Assembly: GCA_947259765.1 (NCBI GenBank)
Contig: CAMYNG010000008.1
Span: forward strand, 72,209-130,575
From: an uncultured Ectothiorhodospiraceae bacterium
GTDB lineage: Bacteria > Pseudomonadota > Gammaproteobacteria > CAMYNG01
Direction of reading: 5' to 3'
DNA length: 58,367 nucleotides
In this document: positions 48,620-57,485 of the stretch, one piece after another
How the letters are laid out: each line of letters begins with the position of its first letter
How positions within the stretch are numbered: position 1 is the stretch's first letter
Notes under the pieces: model-generated
The model's input: the letters and a program-made list of their open reading frames with translations, nothing else
What the model was told of the DNA's origin: nothing
Database searches by the model: none
Made by a program: the position numbers and the translations under genes

Positions 48620-51212
48620 AAGCTGCCGCCTTCTTGCCGTTCTTGCGAAAGGTCAGTTTGTCATCTTCGCAATCAACTTCAATCACGTCGCCGGGAACAA
48701 ACTTGCCCGCAAGAATACTCTGTGCCAAGGGATTTTCTACCTGCGTCTGGATCGCTCGCTTCAGTGGGCGCGCACCGTAGACCGGATCGAATCCGGCTTC
48801 GCCGAGTTTATCCAGTGCCGCTTCGGTCAGCTCTATATCCAGTTCCCGTTCCCGCAAGCGGTTGCGTAAGTAGTCGAATTGAATATTTGCAATCGCCCGG
48901 ATCTGATCCTTGGCAAGCGGATGAAACACGACGACTTCATCAATGCGGTTGATGAATTCCGGTCGGAAGTGACTGCCGACGATATCCATGACTGACTGTT
49001 TCATGGCGTCATAGTTTTCTTCACCACTCAGTTCCTGGATCTGCTGTGAACCCAGGTTAGACGTCATTACGATAACGGTGTTGCGAAAATCCACCGTACG
49101 CCCCTGGCCATCGGTCAGCCGGCCGTCATCAAGAACCTGCAAAAGAACATTGAAAACATCCGGATGTGCCTTTTCAACCTCGTCCAGCAGAATCACGGAA
49201 TACGGTTTGCGCCGAACCGCTTCGGTCAGATAGCCACCCTCTTCGTAACCCACGTAGCCGGGCGGTGCCCCAATCAAACGTGCCACCGAATGTTTTTCCA
49301 TAAACTCCGACATATCAATGCGCACCATGGCATCTTCGGTATCAAACAAAAACTCGGCCAGCGCCTTGGTCAATTCCGTCTTACCCACACCGGTCGGCCC
49401 CAGGAACAGGAATGACCCATTGGGTCGGTTGGGATCAGACAAACCGGCGCGCGAACGGCGAATGGCGTCTGCCACTGCCGTTACCGCTTCGCCCTGACCC
49501 ACAACCCGTTTGTGTAACGCCTCTTCCATGCGTAAGAGTTTGTCACGCTCACCTTCGAGCATTTTGGATACCGGAATGCCGGTCCACTTGGACACGACCT
49601 CGGCAATCTCTTCTTCGGTTACTGAATTGCGCAACAGCTTGGTCTCGTGCATTTCGGCCTGCGACGCCATGTCGAGTTGTTTTTCAAGCTCGGGAATACG
49701 GCCGTATTGCAGCTCCGACATGCGCGCCAGATCGCCGGCCCGTCGAGCCGTCTCAAGATCCACACGAGCACGATCCAACTCCTCCTTGATATGCTGCGTA
49801 CCCTGCACTGCCGCCTTTTCGGATTTCCAGATCTCATCCAGTTCGCTGTACTCACGTTCCAGCTTGTTGATCTCTTCCTCCAGGTTTTCCAGGCGCTTCC
49901 GCGAGGCCTCATCGGTTTCCTTACTCAGCGCTTCGCGCTCAATCTTCAGCTGAATCAGCTTACGATCCAGCTTATCCATAGACTCGGGTTTTGAATCGAT
50001 CTCCATGCGTATACGGCTGGCGGCTTCATCAATCAAGTCGATGGCTTTATCGGGCAACTGGCGATCAGTAATGTAACGGGTTGACAAGGTGGCGGCCGAA
50101 ACAATCGCGGGATCGGTAATATCCACACCGTGGTGCACCTCGTATTTTTCTTTCAAGCCACGCAGGATGGCCACCGTATCCTCAACGCTGGGTTCCTCCA
50201 CCAGCACCTTTTGAAAACGGCGTTCGAGCGCGGCATCTTTCTCGATGTACTTGCGATACTCATCCAGCGTGGTCGCACCGATACAATGCAACTCGCCACG
50301 AGCCAATGCGGGTTTAAGCATGTTACCGGCATCCATTGCGCCCTCTGCCTTGCCGGCACCCACCATGGTATGGATCTCATCAATGAACAATATAATCTGA
50401 CCTTCCTGTTTTGCCAGATCGTTCAGCACCGCCTTGAGGCGCTCTTCGAACTCACCGCGAAATTTCGCGCCGGCCAACAGCCCGCCCATATCCAGCGACA
50501 ACACGCGCTTGCCCTTAATGCCTTCCGGCACTTCACCGTTGACGATACGTTGCGCCAGTCCTTCAACGATGGCGGTTTTACCGACACCCGGTTCACCTAT
50601 CAACACCGGATTGTTCTTGGTGCGACGCTGCAACACCTGCACTGAACGACGGATTTCGTCGTCACGGCCGATAACGGGATCCAGCTTGCCCTGCTCGGCG
50701 CGCTCGGTCAGATCGATGGTGTATTTTTCCAAGGCCTGGCGTTGTTCCTCGGCGTTGGGGTCGTCGATGTTCTGGCCACCGCGAATATTGTCAATAACCT
50801 GCTCGATGGTTTCCTTATTGGCACCCGCGCCACGTAAAATATCGCCCAGCGCACCCTTGTCCTCCACGGCCGCGAGGACAAAAAGCTCACTGGAAACATA
50901 CTGGTCCTTGCGCTGTTGGGCCAGTTTGTCGGTCAGGTTGAGCAAACGACCCAACTCGTTGGAAAGATGTACCTCACCCGCGCTGCCTTCCACGCTCGGT
51001 AAGCGGTCGAGTGCCTCACCCAATTGCGAGCGCACTACGTTCACATTAACGCCAGCCTGCGTGAGCAAATGACGTACCGTACCGCCGTCCTGGTCCAGCA
51101 ATGCCAGCATCAAGTGTGCCGGCTCAATAAATTGATGGTCTCGCCCGACGGCAAGACTCTGAGCATCGGCCAATGCCATTTGAAACTTGCTGGTTAGTTT
51201 ATCCATTCGCAT
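48618..51212 (-). CDS. clpB: Chaperone ClpB (AAA+ disaggregase)
   Basis: The 864-residue ClpB works with DnaK to dissolve protein aggregates. The N-domain ([18 protein letters not shown]) is present in full. AAA1 has GEPGVGKTA and the [12 protein letters not shown] region; the middle coiled-coil domain spans ~405-530; AAA2 has [14 protein letters not shown] and [12 protein letters not shown] heat-shock-type promoter lies ~135-165 bp upstream. bamD-rluD-pgeF-clpB is a known gammaproteobacterial gene order, here interrupted by three genes. Confidence 0.97.
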   Translation of the reverse strand: MRMDKLTSKFQMALADAQSLAVGRDHQFIEPAHLMLALLDQDGGTVRHLLTQAGVNVNVVRSQLGEALDRLPSVEGSAGEVHLSNELGRLLNLTDKLAQQRKDQYVSSELFVLAAVEDKGALGDILRGAGANKETIEQVIDNIRGGQNIDDPNAEEQRQALEKYTIDLTERAEQGKLDPVIGRDDEIRRSVQVLQRRTKNNPVLIGEPGVGKTAIVEGLAQRIVNGEVPEGIKGKRVLSLDMGGLLAGAKFRGEFEERLKAVLNDLAKQEGQIILFIDEIHTMVGAGKAEGAMDAGNMLKPALARGELHCIGATTLDEYRKYIEKDAALERRFQKVLVEEPSVEDTVAILRGLKEKYEVHHGVDITDPAIVSAATLSTRYITDRQLPDKAIDLIDEAASRIRMEIDSKPESMDKLDRKLIQLKIEREALSKETDEASRKRLENLEEEINKLEREYSELDEIWKSEKAAVQGTQHIKEELDRARVDLETARRAGDLARMSELQYGRIPELEKQLDMASQAEMHETKLLRNSVTEEEIAEVVSKWTGIPVSKMLEGERDKLLRMEEALHKRVVGQGEAVTAVADAIRRSRAGLSDPNRPNGSFLFLGPTGVGKTELTKALAEFLFDTEDAMVRIDMSEFMEKHSVARLIGAPPGYVGYEEGGYLTEAVRRKPYSVILLDEVEKAHPDVFNVLLQVLDDGRLTDGQGRTVDFRNTVIVMTSNLGSQQIQELSGEENYDAMKQSVMDIVGSHFRPEFINRIDEVVVFHPLAKDQIRAIANIQFDYLRNRLRERELDIELTEAALDKLGEAGFDPVYGARPLKRAIQTQVENPLAQSILAGKFVPGDVIEVDCEDDKLTFRKNGKKAAA

Positions 51213-51347
51213 TTGGGTGTCCCCTCACTCGTCAATTCTCGCCCATTAATTCATTATGGCAGCTAAGTTCAGCTTCATACCTGCTTATCTGCCTTTGATG
51301 CGGGTGTTTGCGGAAGAATTCGCCGTGCCCCCCATTCCTGCCCTATT

Positions 51348-51376
51348 TGTATGGGCTTGAACTCTCGTTTCAAGGG
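51348..51376 (-). promoter_or_regulatory. Sigma-32 (RpoH) heat-shock promoter of clpB
   Basis: On the minus strand CCCTTGAAA (51376-51368) precedes GCCCATACA (51356-51348), with about 13 bases between TTGAAA and the CCCAT element. This matches the sigma-32 consensus CTTGAAA / CCCCATNTA. The -35 region also forms CTTGAA...TTCAAG. The predicted leader before the clpB ATG is about 130 nt. Confidence 0.75.
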
Positions 51377-51469
51377 TTGATCCGCGTCATGGTCGCTTTG
51401 ATGGTCATGTCTCTCAGAGGAGAAAACTGCGCTGAACTAAAAACCGCTTTCGGATCAGAGAATCTATAA

Positions 51470-51581
51470 GGCCTGGCGACAGCCCTCACCCTTCAAGACT
51501 GTGGGCCGCAGGGATGCGGCCCCCAAGCGTACAGGGACGTATTTACAGCGTGTCTTGAAGGGTGAGGGCTGTCGCCAGGCC
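51470..51581. repeat. Nested-hairpin element B
   Basis: Arms at 51470-51499 and 51552-51581 are a perfect 30-bp inverted repeat ending in CAAGAC/GTCTTG. The 52-bp core (51500-51551) carries two smaller hairpins, GGGCCGC-AGGGAT-GCGGCCC and TAC-AGGGAC-GTA. Read on the minus strand, the core next to the arm matches that of element A (35120 onward), but the arms themselves differ. It lies between the FMN glutamate-synthase-like gene and the clpB promoter. Confidence 0.85.
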
Positions 51582-51643
51582 CGCATCTTTGGATAGAGTT
51601 GAAACCGCAATGTATCGCGCGACAGGAAATTTGGGAACGCTTA

Positions 51644-53146
51644 TTAGCTTTTGGAAACAACAGTACGAGCACCCACCGCTACGGGTTCAGGATAGGGATA
51701 GAGCACATCAAGCGGTTTGCTGTGGCCGGCGGACTGCACTTCGCGGATGTGTTCGCGGCGGAACTCCCGTGCATGCGCCAGTCCGCAGGAATGTGCCAGT
51801 ACATTGACCTCGTGATTCACCCAGTGAGCGTATTTCGCCACTCGTTGCGCCTTATCGTTCACCACCAGGCCTTTTTGCCGTCGCGGGTTATGCGTCGCGA
51901 TCCCGGTGGGACAGGTATCTTTGTGGCATTGCAGAGACTGGATACAACCGAGGGCAAACATAAAACCGCGCGCCGTCACCACGAAATCGGCTCCCATACA
52001 CAACGCCCAGGCCACCTTGGCCGAGGTCACCAGTTTACCAGAGGCCACCACACGCACTCGGTCTTTGAGCCCGGCCGCAGTTAGTGTGTCAACCACCATG
52101 GGCAAAGACTCCATCAAGGGTAAACCAACGTGATCGGCCAGCAACTGAGGTGCTGCGCCGCTGCCGCCCTCGCCGCCGTCCACGGTAATAAAATCCGGCG
52201 CGGTGTTGCGGCCACGACGTAAGATGGCGTCGCAAAGTTCTTGCAGAAAAACCCCCGATCCAAGCACAGCCTTATAACCAACAGGGCGACCGGAGACATC
52301 ACGTACGTGATTAATCATATCCAGCAAGTCCTCCGCGGACTTGATCTCAACCATTCGGTTCGGACTACTGGAAACCTGGGAAACCGGTATACCACGAATT
52401 TCAGCGATCTCCGGTGTCACCTTGACGGCCGGCAAGACGCCGCCGCGGCCCGGCTTGGCACCCTGTGAAAGTTTGAGCTCAAACGCCTTAACGCGAAGCG
52501 CCACTTCTCGAAGACGAGTGTCGCTAAGCCTGCCGTCCAGATCCCGCACGCCGTACTTGGCGGTGCCGATCTGAAAAATCCGATCGCATTCGACTTCTTC
52601 GTGATAGGGAGACAAACCACCTTCGCCGGTGTTCATCCAGATACCGGCTTCGGCGGCACCCCGGGAAAGGGCACGCACCGCCGGTTTGGAAATCGCGCCG
52701 TAACTCATACCCGAGATATTGAAAATCGAGCGGGCGATAAAGGGCTGCTCACACTGCGGGCCGATCACCAGCGGTGGACTGGGCACGCACTCCTCTTCCA
52801 GTCGCGGACAAGCCGCGTTGACAAAGATCAGTGAACCGGCTTCACGCAGGTCGTTGGTGGACCCAAAGCCGATAAGCCCACCCAAACCTTTGGCGGTCCG
52901 GTATATCCAGGCACGTGTCGCCCGGTTGAAGGGTTGTTCCTGGCGGTCGAGGGCGAAAAAATATTGGCGGAAAAACTCACCCTGGCGTTCCAGCACATAT
53001 CGCAAACGACCAATCACCGGATAGTTACGCCGAATCGTGTGCGTCGTCTGTAGCAGGTCCTGAAAATACATCAGCAACACCACCACCACCGCCAGCGCGA
53101 TCAAACCGCCGAAAAACAAAATGACCCAACTGGCTGCTGTTTCCAT
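51644..53146 (-). CDS. Membrane-anchored FMN-binding glutamate-synthase-family protein
   Basis: A 500-residue protein from the ATG at 53146 (GGAGGCGTA upstream). It has an N-terminal hydrophobic anchor (ASWVILFFGGLIALAVVVVLL) and then a complete GltB-type FMN domain. FMN and 3Fe-4S motifs are seen: ISGMSYGAISKPAVRALSRGA, VDGGEGGSGAAP and the cysteines of LGCIQSLQCHKDTCPTGIATH. The amidotransferase domain and the GXGXG C-terminal domain of glutamate synthase are absent. The family's reaction is not established. Confidence 0.9.
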   Translation of the reverse strand: METAASWVILFFGGLIALAVVVVLLMYFQDLLQTTHTIRRNYPVIGRLRYVLERQGEFFRQYFFALDRQEQPFNRATRAWIYRTAKGLGGLIGFGSTNDLREAGSLIFVNAACPRLEEECVPSPPLVIGPQCEQPFIARSIFNISGMSYGAISKPAVRALSRGAAEAGIWMNTGEGGLSPYHEEVECDRIFQIGTAKYGVRDLDGRLSDTRLREVALRVKAFELKLSQGAKPGRGGVLPAVKVTPEIAEIRGIPVSQVSSSPNRMVEIKSAEDLLDMINHVRDVSGRPVGYKAVLGSGVFLQELCDAILRRGRNTAPDFITVDGGEGGSGAAPQLLADHVGLPLMESLPMVVDTLTAAGLKDRVRVVASGKLVTSAKVAWALCMGADFVVTARGFMFALGCIQSLQCHKDTCPTGIATHNPRRQKGLVVNDKAQRVAKYAHWVNHEVNVLAHSCGLAHAREFRREHIREVQSAGHSKPLDVLYPYPEPVAVGARTVVSKS

Positions 53147-53209
53147 TACGCCTCCGCGACGCCTGTGCATTACCCAGGTACCGCACCGTCCGGAAGTGTC
53201 TCGAAGTCG

Positions 53210-53902
53210 CTACGTGGGTGTTTCCTCTGTTGTCGACCCGTCCTCCGGTTTGTTTAGAATTTCTGCCAGTGCGGTCAAACAGTTATGTTCCCCTGCCGCG
53301 GCGCAGTCGACCGGATTAAATGCCTTTAGATGGGAACGACTGGGCAGGAACACGCTGCGCACGACGTGACCACGGCCGCTTACACCCCCAATCCGAACCG
53401 GATAGACCTGGGCACCAGACAGATCGGCAAGTCGAACCACACCCCGTTTCAGGCGCGGCGCAGGCTCTCCCGGCTTGTGGATATGCCCACCAGGGAACAG
53501 CGCAACCACCTCGCCTTCTCGCAGTCGTACAAGGGCCTCACGAAACGCTTGTTGCGGATGGCGAACCCTATCCACGGGAATGCAGCCGGAGGCACGAAAA
53601 AGCCAGTTAAGACCAAAGCGATCATACTGCTCGCGGGCGATAATGAACCGTAGCGGCCGGCGGGTAGCGGCGATCATGAGGAAGGGATCCAGCCCGGAGA
53701 CGTGGTTTGACACCAGCAGCGCGGCGCCGGAATCGGGTAACGGGGGAATGTCGTAGCGAAAACGGTGCACCCGTCGGCAGAAGATCCGAAACCAGCCGTC
53801 GATGATATTGGTCCACCGCGAGCCCCAATCGGTTTGATTTGCCCGCAAGCCAATGACCGCCAGCAGACACAGAATCAGTAGCGCGATTCCAAGTACAATC
53901 AA
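53210..53902 (-). CDS. PlsC-family 1-acyl-glycerol-3-phosphate acyltransferase
   Basis: A 230-residue membrane-linked acyltransferase. Block I, HX4D, is H67 to D72 (NHVSGLD) and block II is SGCIPVDR. Block III, usually FPEGTRS, is FPGGHIHKPG here: the conserved glutamate and threonine are missing, so activity or acceptor may be unusual. An N-terminal transmembrane helix (~1-20) is present. The start reads as TTG and is uncertain. It lies between the FMN protein and the ZIP transporter. Confidence 0.85.
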   Translation of the reverse strand: MIVLGIALLILCLLAVIGLRANQTDWGSRWTNIIDGWFRIFCRRVHRFRYDIPPLPDSGAALLVSNHVSGLDPFLMIAATRRPLRFIIAREQYDRFGLNWLFRASGCIPVDRVRHPQQAFREALVRLREGEVVALFPGGHIHKPGEPAPRLKRGVVRLADLSGAQVYPVRIGGVSGRGHVVRSVFLPSRSHLKAFNPVDCAAAGEHNCLTALAEILNKPEDGSTTEETPT

Positions 53903-53951
53903 TTTCAGTGCTCGCCTTTAAGTGTGCATCTTTAAGAGCCCGATCCCGGCG

Positions 53952-54743
53952 TTAATGCAGGGTTGCATGCGCCCAGTAAATCGAGGTGACGCCGAGACCG
54001 ATCAATAAAATTTGCTCTAGAGTGGCACGTAATTCCAGTCGTTTGTGCAATCCCGGGATCAGATCAGCCACAGCAATATAGATAAAGCTTGAAGCCGCGA
54101 TAGCCAAAATATAGGGCAGCCAATCCAGCACCCCTTCGAGCGCGTAATACGCGACGACCGCGCCGATCACGGTGGTCAGGCTGGCCAGCACATTGAAGAA
54201 AAGTGCACGCCCGCGACTGAAGCCGCTGGCCAATAATAAAGAAAAGTCACCCACTTCCTGTGGTATCTCATGCGCGGCTACGGCCAAACTGGTGACGATT
54301 CCCAGGTGCGGGTCTTGTAAAAAGGCCGCCGCGATAAGTACGCCATCAACCAGATTGTGGATGCCATCACCTACCAACACCAGAGTGCCGGTCGCAGCAT
54401 GGCCATGCGCCGTGGTATGCACTTCACAGTCGTGTGCGTGACAGTGGCGCCACAGGACCAGTTTTTCCAGCAAGAAGAACCCGAGCAGACCGAGCAAGAC
54501 GGCCATTCCCAGCCGATGAAAATCGATACCCGCCGTGCTACTCAAGGCATGCGGTAACAACGCCAGGAACGCGGCACCCAACAAGGCCCCGATTGCAAAA
54601 CTGACAAGATGCGGGATGGCGCGTTCGCGCACAGGCTCTGGGAAAAGCAGGAATAGCCCGGCCGCCAGGACGCTCAGGACGCCACCCAGCAGACTAAACA
54701 GTATTATTAGGCTTAACAGGCTCATGAAATCTGCTGTTTCCAC
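53952..54743 (-). CDS. ZIP-family metal transporter
   Basis: A 263-residue, eight-helix ZIP-type permease, importing divalent metals such as zinc. The metal-binding motifs are DGIHNLVDGVLIAAAF and AAHEIPQEVGDFSLLL; the histidine-rich loop LWRHCHAHDCEVHTTAHGHA lies between helices three and four. The GTG at 54743 is tentative; an ATG six codons later is possible. No Zur or Fur site is evident. It ends ~50 bp upstream of plsC. Confidence 0.9.
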   Translation of the reverse strand: METADFMSLLSLIILFSLLGGVLSVLAAGLFLLFPEPVRERAIPHLVSFAIGALLGAAFLALLPHALSSTAGIDFHRLGMAVLLGLLGFFLLEKLVLWRHCHAHDCEVHTTAHGHAATGTLVLVGDGIHNLVDGVLIAAAFLQDPHLGIVTSLAVAAHEIPQEVGDFSLLLASGFSRGRALFFNVLASLTTVIGAVVAYYALEGVLDWLPYILAIAASSFIYIAVADLIPGLHKRLELRATLEQILLIGLGVTSIYWAHATLH

Positions 54744-54842
54744 GCAAAACGGGGCATCATAAACGGACGAGGAATAAGTTCAAGAGAAACAAGGTTAAGG
54801 AGACCGACCGGAGACCGCCGCGCAGACTCCTTTTATTCGGAT

Positions 54843-55640
54843 TCAGGATCGTTTCGCCACAGCCGGATCTCGCCAAATGACGCTCGCCATGCGTCCGGTC
54901 GTGCCGTCACGGCGATAGGAGAAAAAACTGTCCACCTGGCGATAGGTGCAGAAACCACCCCCGAATATTTGTTCAAGTCCGGCGCGTTTCAGGCGGCGAT
55001 GCGCCAGCGCATACAAATCAGCTCGCCAATGCCCGGGCCGGGTCGCCGTAAACGCGGCCTCCGAGCCGGGATCGTTCGCCACAAAAGCGCCATATACTTC
55101 GGCACCGATTTCATACTCCTCTGCGCCGATCGCCGGTCCCAGCCAGGCCAGAAGATTCGCCGCGGGAGTCCGAAATCGCGACAGTGTAGACTCCATAATG
55201 CCGGCGGCCAGGCCTCGCCAGCCGGCATGTACGGCGGCCACCTCGCCGCCATCACGGCTGGCCAGCAATACCGGCAGGCAATCCGCGGTAAGTACGGCGC
55301 ACACCACGCCCGGCTGGCGGGTAAACACAGCATCCGCTGTCACCGTTCCAGCGGCCAGCTGCTGTTCTGCTTCATACACCTCCCGACCATGTACCTGCTC
55401 CAGCCAGATCGGCTCATGTGGCAACGCCAGCCCTCGCATTAACAGGTCACGATTCTGTTGCACGTCTGCTGCAACATCACCGACATGGGTGGCGAGATTC
55501 AACGCCGCCCAGGGGCCGCGGCTGACCCCGCCACGGCGGGTGGTGCAGCCGGCCATCACACCCGCCGGTGCCGGCCAGTCAGCGCGTAGAAACCAATCCT
55601 CAGCCACCGGTTGTGTCACGCCGTGAGCGCGCGTCATCAT
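54843..55640 (-). CDS. pgeF: Peptidoglycan editing factor PgeF (YfiH family)
   Basis: The 266-residue multicopper-oxidase-fold protein removes wrongly linked residues from UDP-MurNAc peptides in E. coli. Conserved motifs: LEQVHGREVYEA, ADCLPVLLAS (Asp-Cys) and AAVHAGWRGLAAGI (His). The C-terminal FCTYRQVDSFFSYRRDG is typical. I chose the ATG at 55640, overlapping the rluD end by ~40 bp; the extended frame upstream is unlike the family. It follows rluD in the conserved order. Confidence 0.92.
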   Translation of the reverse strand: MMTRAHGVTQPVAEDWFLRADWPAPAGVMAGCTTRRGGVSRGPWAALNLATHVGDVAADVQQNRDLLMRGLALPHEPIWLEQVHGREVYEAEQQLAAGTVTADAVFTRQPGVVCAVLTADCLPVLLASRDGGEVAAVHAGWRGLAAGIMESTLSRFRTPAANLLAWLGPAIGAEEYEIGAEVYGAFVANDPGSEAAFTATRPGHWRADLYALAHRRLKRAGLEQIFGGGFCTYRQVDSFFSYRRDGTTGRMASVIWRDPAVAKRS

Positions 55641-56595
55641 TATGCTGCTGGCAATCCGCGCGTAAAACGTCCAGCAGCACTCGAAAATCATTCGGAACGG
55701 GTTGCTCCCACTGGATTTGCTCTCCGCTAGCCGGATGCACTATGCCAAGCCGGTAGGCGTGCAGAGCCTGTCTGTGAAAGTCCAGCAACACCTTCCGCAG
55801 GCTGTCGTCACAGGCCGGGGGAAGACGCAGACGCCCGGCATACACCGGGTCACCGAGAATCGGGGAGTGGATATGCGCCATATGCACGCGGATCTGATGC
55901 GTCCGGCCGGTTTCAAGCTTGACGCTAAGCAGCGTGTGCGCACGAAAACGCTCCAGGACCCGATAGTGGGTGACGGCCGGCTTGCCTCCCGCCACCACCG
56001 CCATGCGGGTGCGGTGAACCGGGTGCCGGCCAATGGGGGCCTCTACCGAACCACCTGCCGGCATGACGCCGGTAACCACCGCACGATACTCGCGCTCGAA
56101 CGCCCGCGCCTGCAATTGGCTCACCAGACTATTTTGGGCTCGCAGGGTCCGGGCGATGACCAGCAGTCCGCTGGTATCCTTGTCCAGCCGGTGCACAATG
56201 CCGGCACGGGGAATATGTCTGAGATCCGGCGCGTAATGCAATAAGGCGTTGAGCAGCGTGCCCTCACGGTTACCCGCCGCCGGATGTACAACCAGCCCCG
56301 CCGGCTTGTTGATCACCAGAATTTCCTCGTCTTCGTAAACCAGATCGAGTGGAATGGCCTCGGCGCTCCATTCCGTTTCCACGTCCTGGCCCGGTTCCAC
56401 TTCGATAAAATCGCCGCTGCGAACCCGGTCGCGCGGGCGTAATTGATTCGCATTGACCCGTACGCGGCCATCGCGGATCCATTGCTGCAGGCGTGCCCGC
56501 GAGTAATCCGACAGCAGGATCGCCAGCGCCTGATCGAGTCGCTTACCTGCCAGTTCGGGAGGGACTACCGCAGTTAATGGAGGGGTGTCGGTCAC
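55600..56595 (-). CDS. rluD: 23S rRNA pseudouridine synthase RluD
   Basis: RluD makes pseudouridines in helix 69 of 23S rRNA. A 331-residue protein with an N-terminal S4 RNA-binding domain (GKRLDQALAILLSDYSRARLQQWIRDGRVRVN). The catalytic aspartate is D140 in HRLDKDTSGLLVIART. KLETGRTHQIRVHMAHI is also diagnostic. The start is a GTG at 56595. It overlaps pgeF downstream and is divergent from bamD. Confidence 0.96.
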   Translation of the reverse strand: MTDTPPLTAVVPPELAGKRLDQALAILLSDYSRARLQQWIRDGRVRVNANQLRPRDRVRSGDFIEVEPGQDVETEWSAEAIPLDLVYEDEEILVINKPAGLVVHPAAGNREGTLLNALLHYAPDLRHIPRAGIVHRLDKDTSGLLVIARTLRAQNSLVSQLQARAFEREYRAVVTGVMPAGGSVEAPIGRHPVHRTRMAVVAGGKPAVTHYRVLERFRAHTLLSVKLETGRTHQIRVHMAHIHSPILGDPVYAGRLRLPPACDDSLRKVLLDFHRQALHAYRLGIVHPASGEQIQWEQPVPNDFRVLLDVLRADCQQHNDDARSRRDTTGG

Positions 56596-56647
56596 AGTAT
56601 TTACTCAGACGTTCCAAATTCAGCCTCTGGCAGAGTATACTTCAGCC

Positions 56648-57469
56648 ATGAAATTTGCAGCAGAACCAAAAACTTGGATTTTTCCACCATCGTTTAGCCC
56701 GGCCGCCCTGCTGCTGCTGTCGCTGTTTATAATCCACGGCTGTGCGAGTTCCAAGCACGATGTCGATCCCACGGAAGGTATGCCTGTCGCGGAGATTTAC
56801 GACGACGCCAAGGCCGAACTCGACAACAAACAGTATGCAACCGCAGTCAAATTGTACTCTAAGCTGATCGCTCGTTATCCCTATGGTCCGTATGCGCAGC
56901 AGGCCCTGCTGGACTCGGCATATGCCTATTACATGGACAAGGATTACGAAACCGCGATTGTGACGGGCGAACGATTTATCAAAATCAACCCACGGCACCC
57001 GAGCGTCGATTACGCGTATTACCTTCGAGGTCTTTCAGCGTATTCCATGGAACAGAGTATGCTCGACAAAACCTTTCGCCAGGACCCGACCGAGCGCGAT
57101 TCCCGCGCGGCCAAGCGTGCCTTCAGTTATTTCAACGAACTGGTCACACGCTATCCGAATAGCCGTTACGCTTCGGATGCCATCCAGCGCATGGTATACC
57201 TGCAGAATTCGCTCGGCACCTTTGAGATCCACGTTGCGCGCTTTTATTTGCGCAAACAGGCCTATCTGGCCGCTGTGAACCGTGCCAAGTATGTATTGTC
57301 ACATTTTCAGAAAACACCCGCGGTGCAGGATGCGCTGGTGATTATGGTGAAGGCCTATCGCGCTCTCGATATGTCGGAGCTCGCCGATGACGCCTTGCGG
57401 GTGCTCGAGCTTAACAACCCGAACCATCCCAAGCTGAAGTCATTGTCCAAGGCCAACAAAAAAGGATAA
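56648..57469 (+). CDS. bamD: Outer membrane protein assembly factor BamD
   Basis: The essential BAM lipoprotein: signal peptide ending IIHGC with lipidated Cys32, then five TPR units. YSKLIARYPYGPYAQQALLDSAYAYY is TPR1-2 and RDSRAAKRAFSYFNELVTRYPNSRYASDA the middle unit, close to E. coli. EIHVARFYLRKQAYLAAVNRAKYVL is the C-terminal BamC-binding side. 273 residues from the ATG at 56648. A related gene follows after 16 bp. Confidence 0.95.
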   Translation: MKFAAEPKTWIFPPSFSPAALLLLSLFIIHGCASSKHDVDPTEGMPVAEIYDDAKAELDNKQYATAVKLYSKLIARYPYGPYAQQALLDSAYAYYMDKDYETAIVTGERFIKINPRHPSVDYAYYLRGLSAYSMEQSMLDKTFRQDPTERDSRAAKRAFSYFNELVTRYPNSRYASDAIQRMVYLQNSLGTFEIHVARFYLRKQAYLAAVNRAKYVLSHFQKTPAVQDALVIMVKAYRALDMSELADDALRVLELNNPNHPKLKSLSKANKKG

Positions 57470-57485
57470 TCAAGGAAAGCACCTC

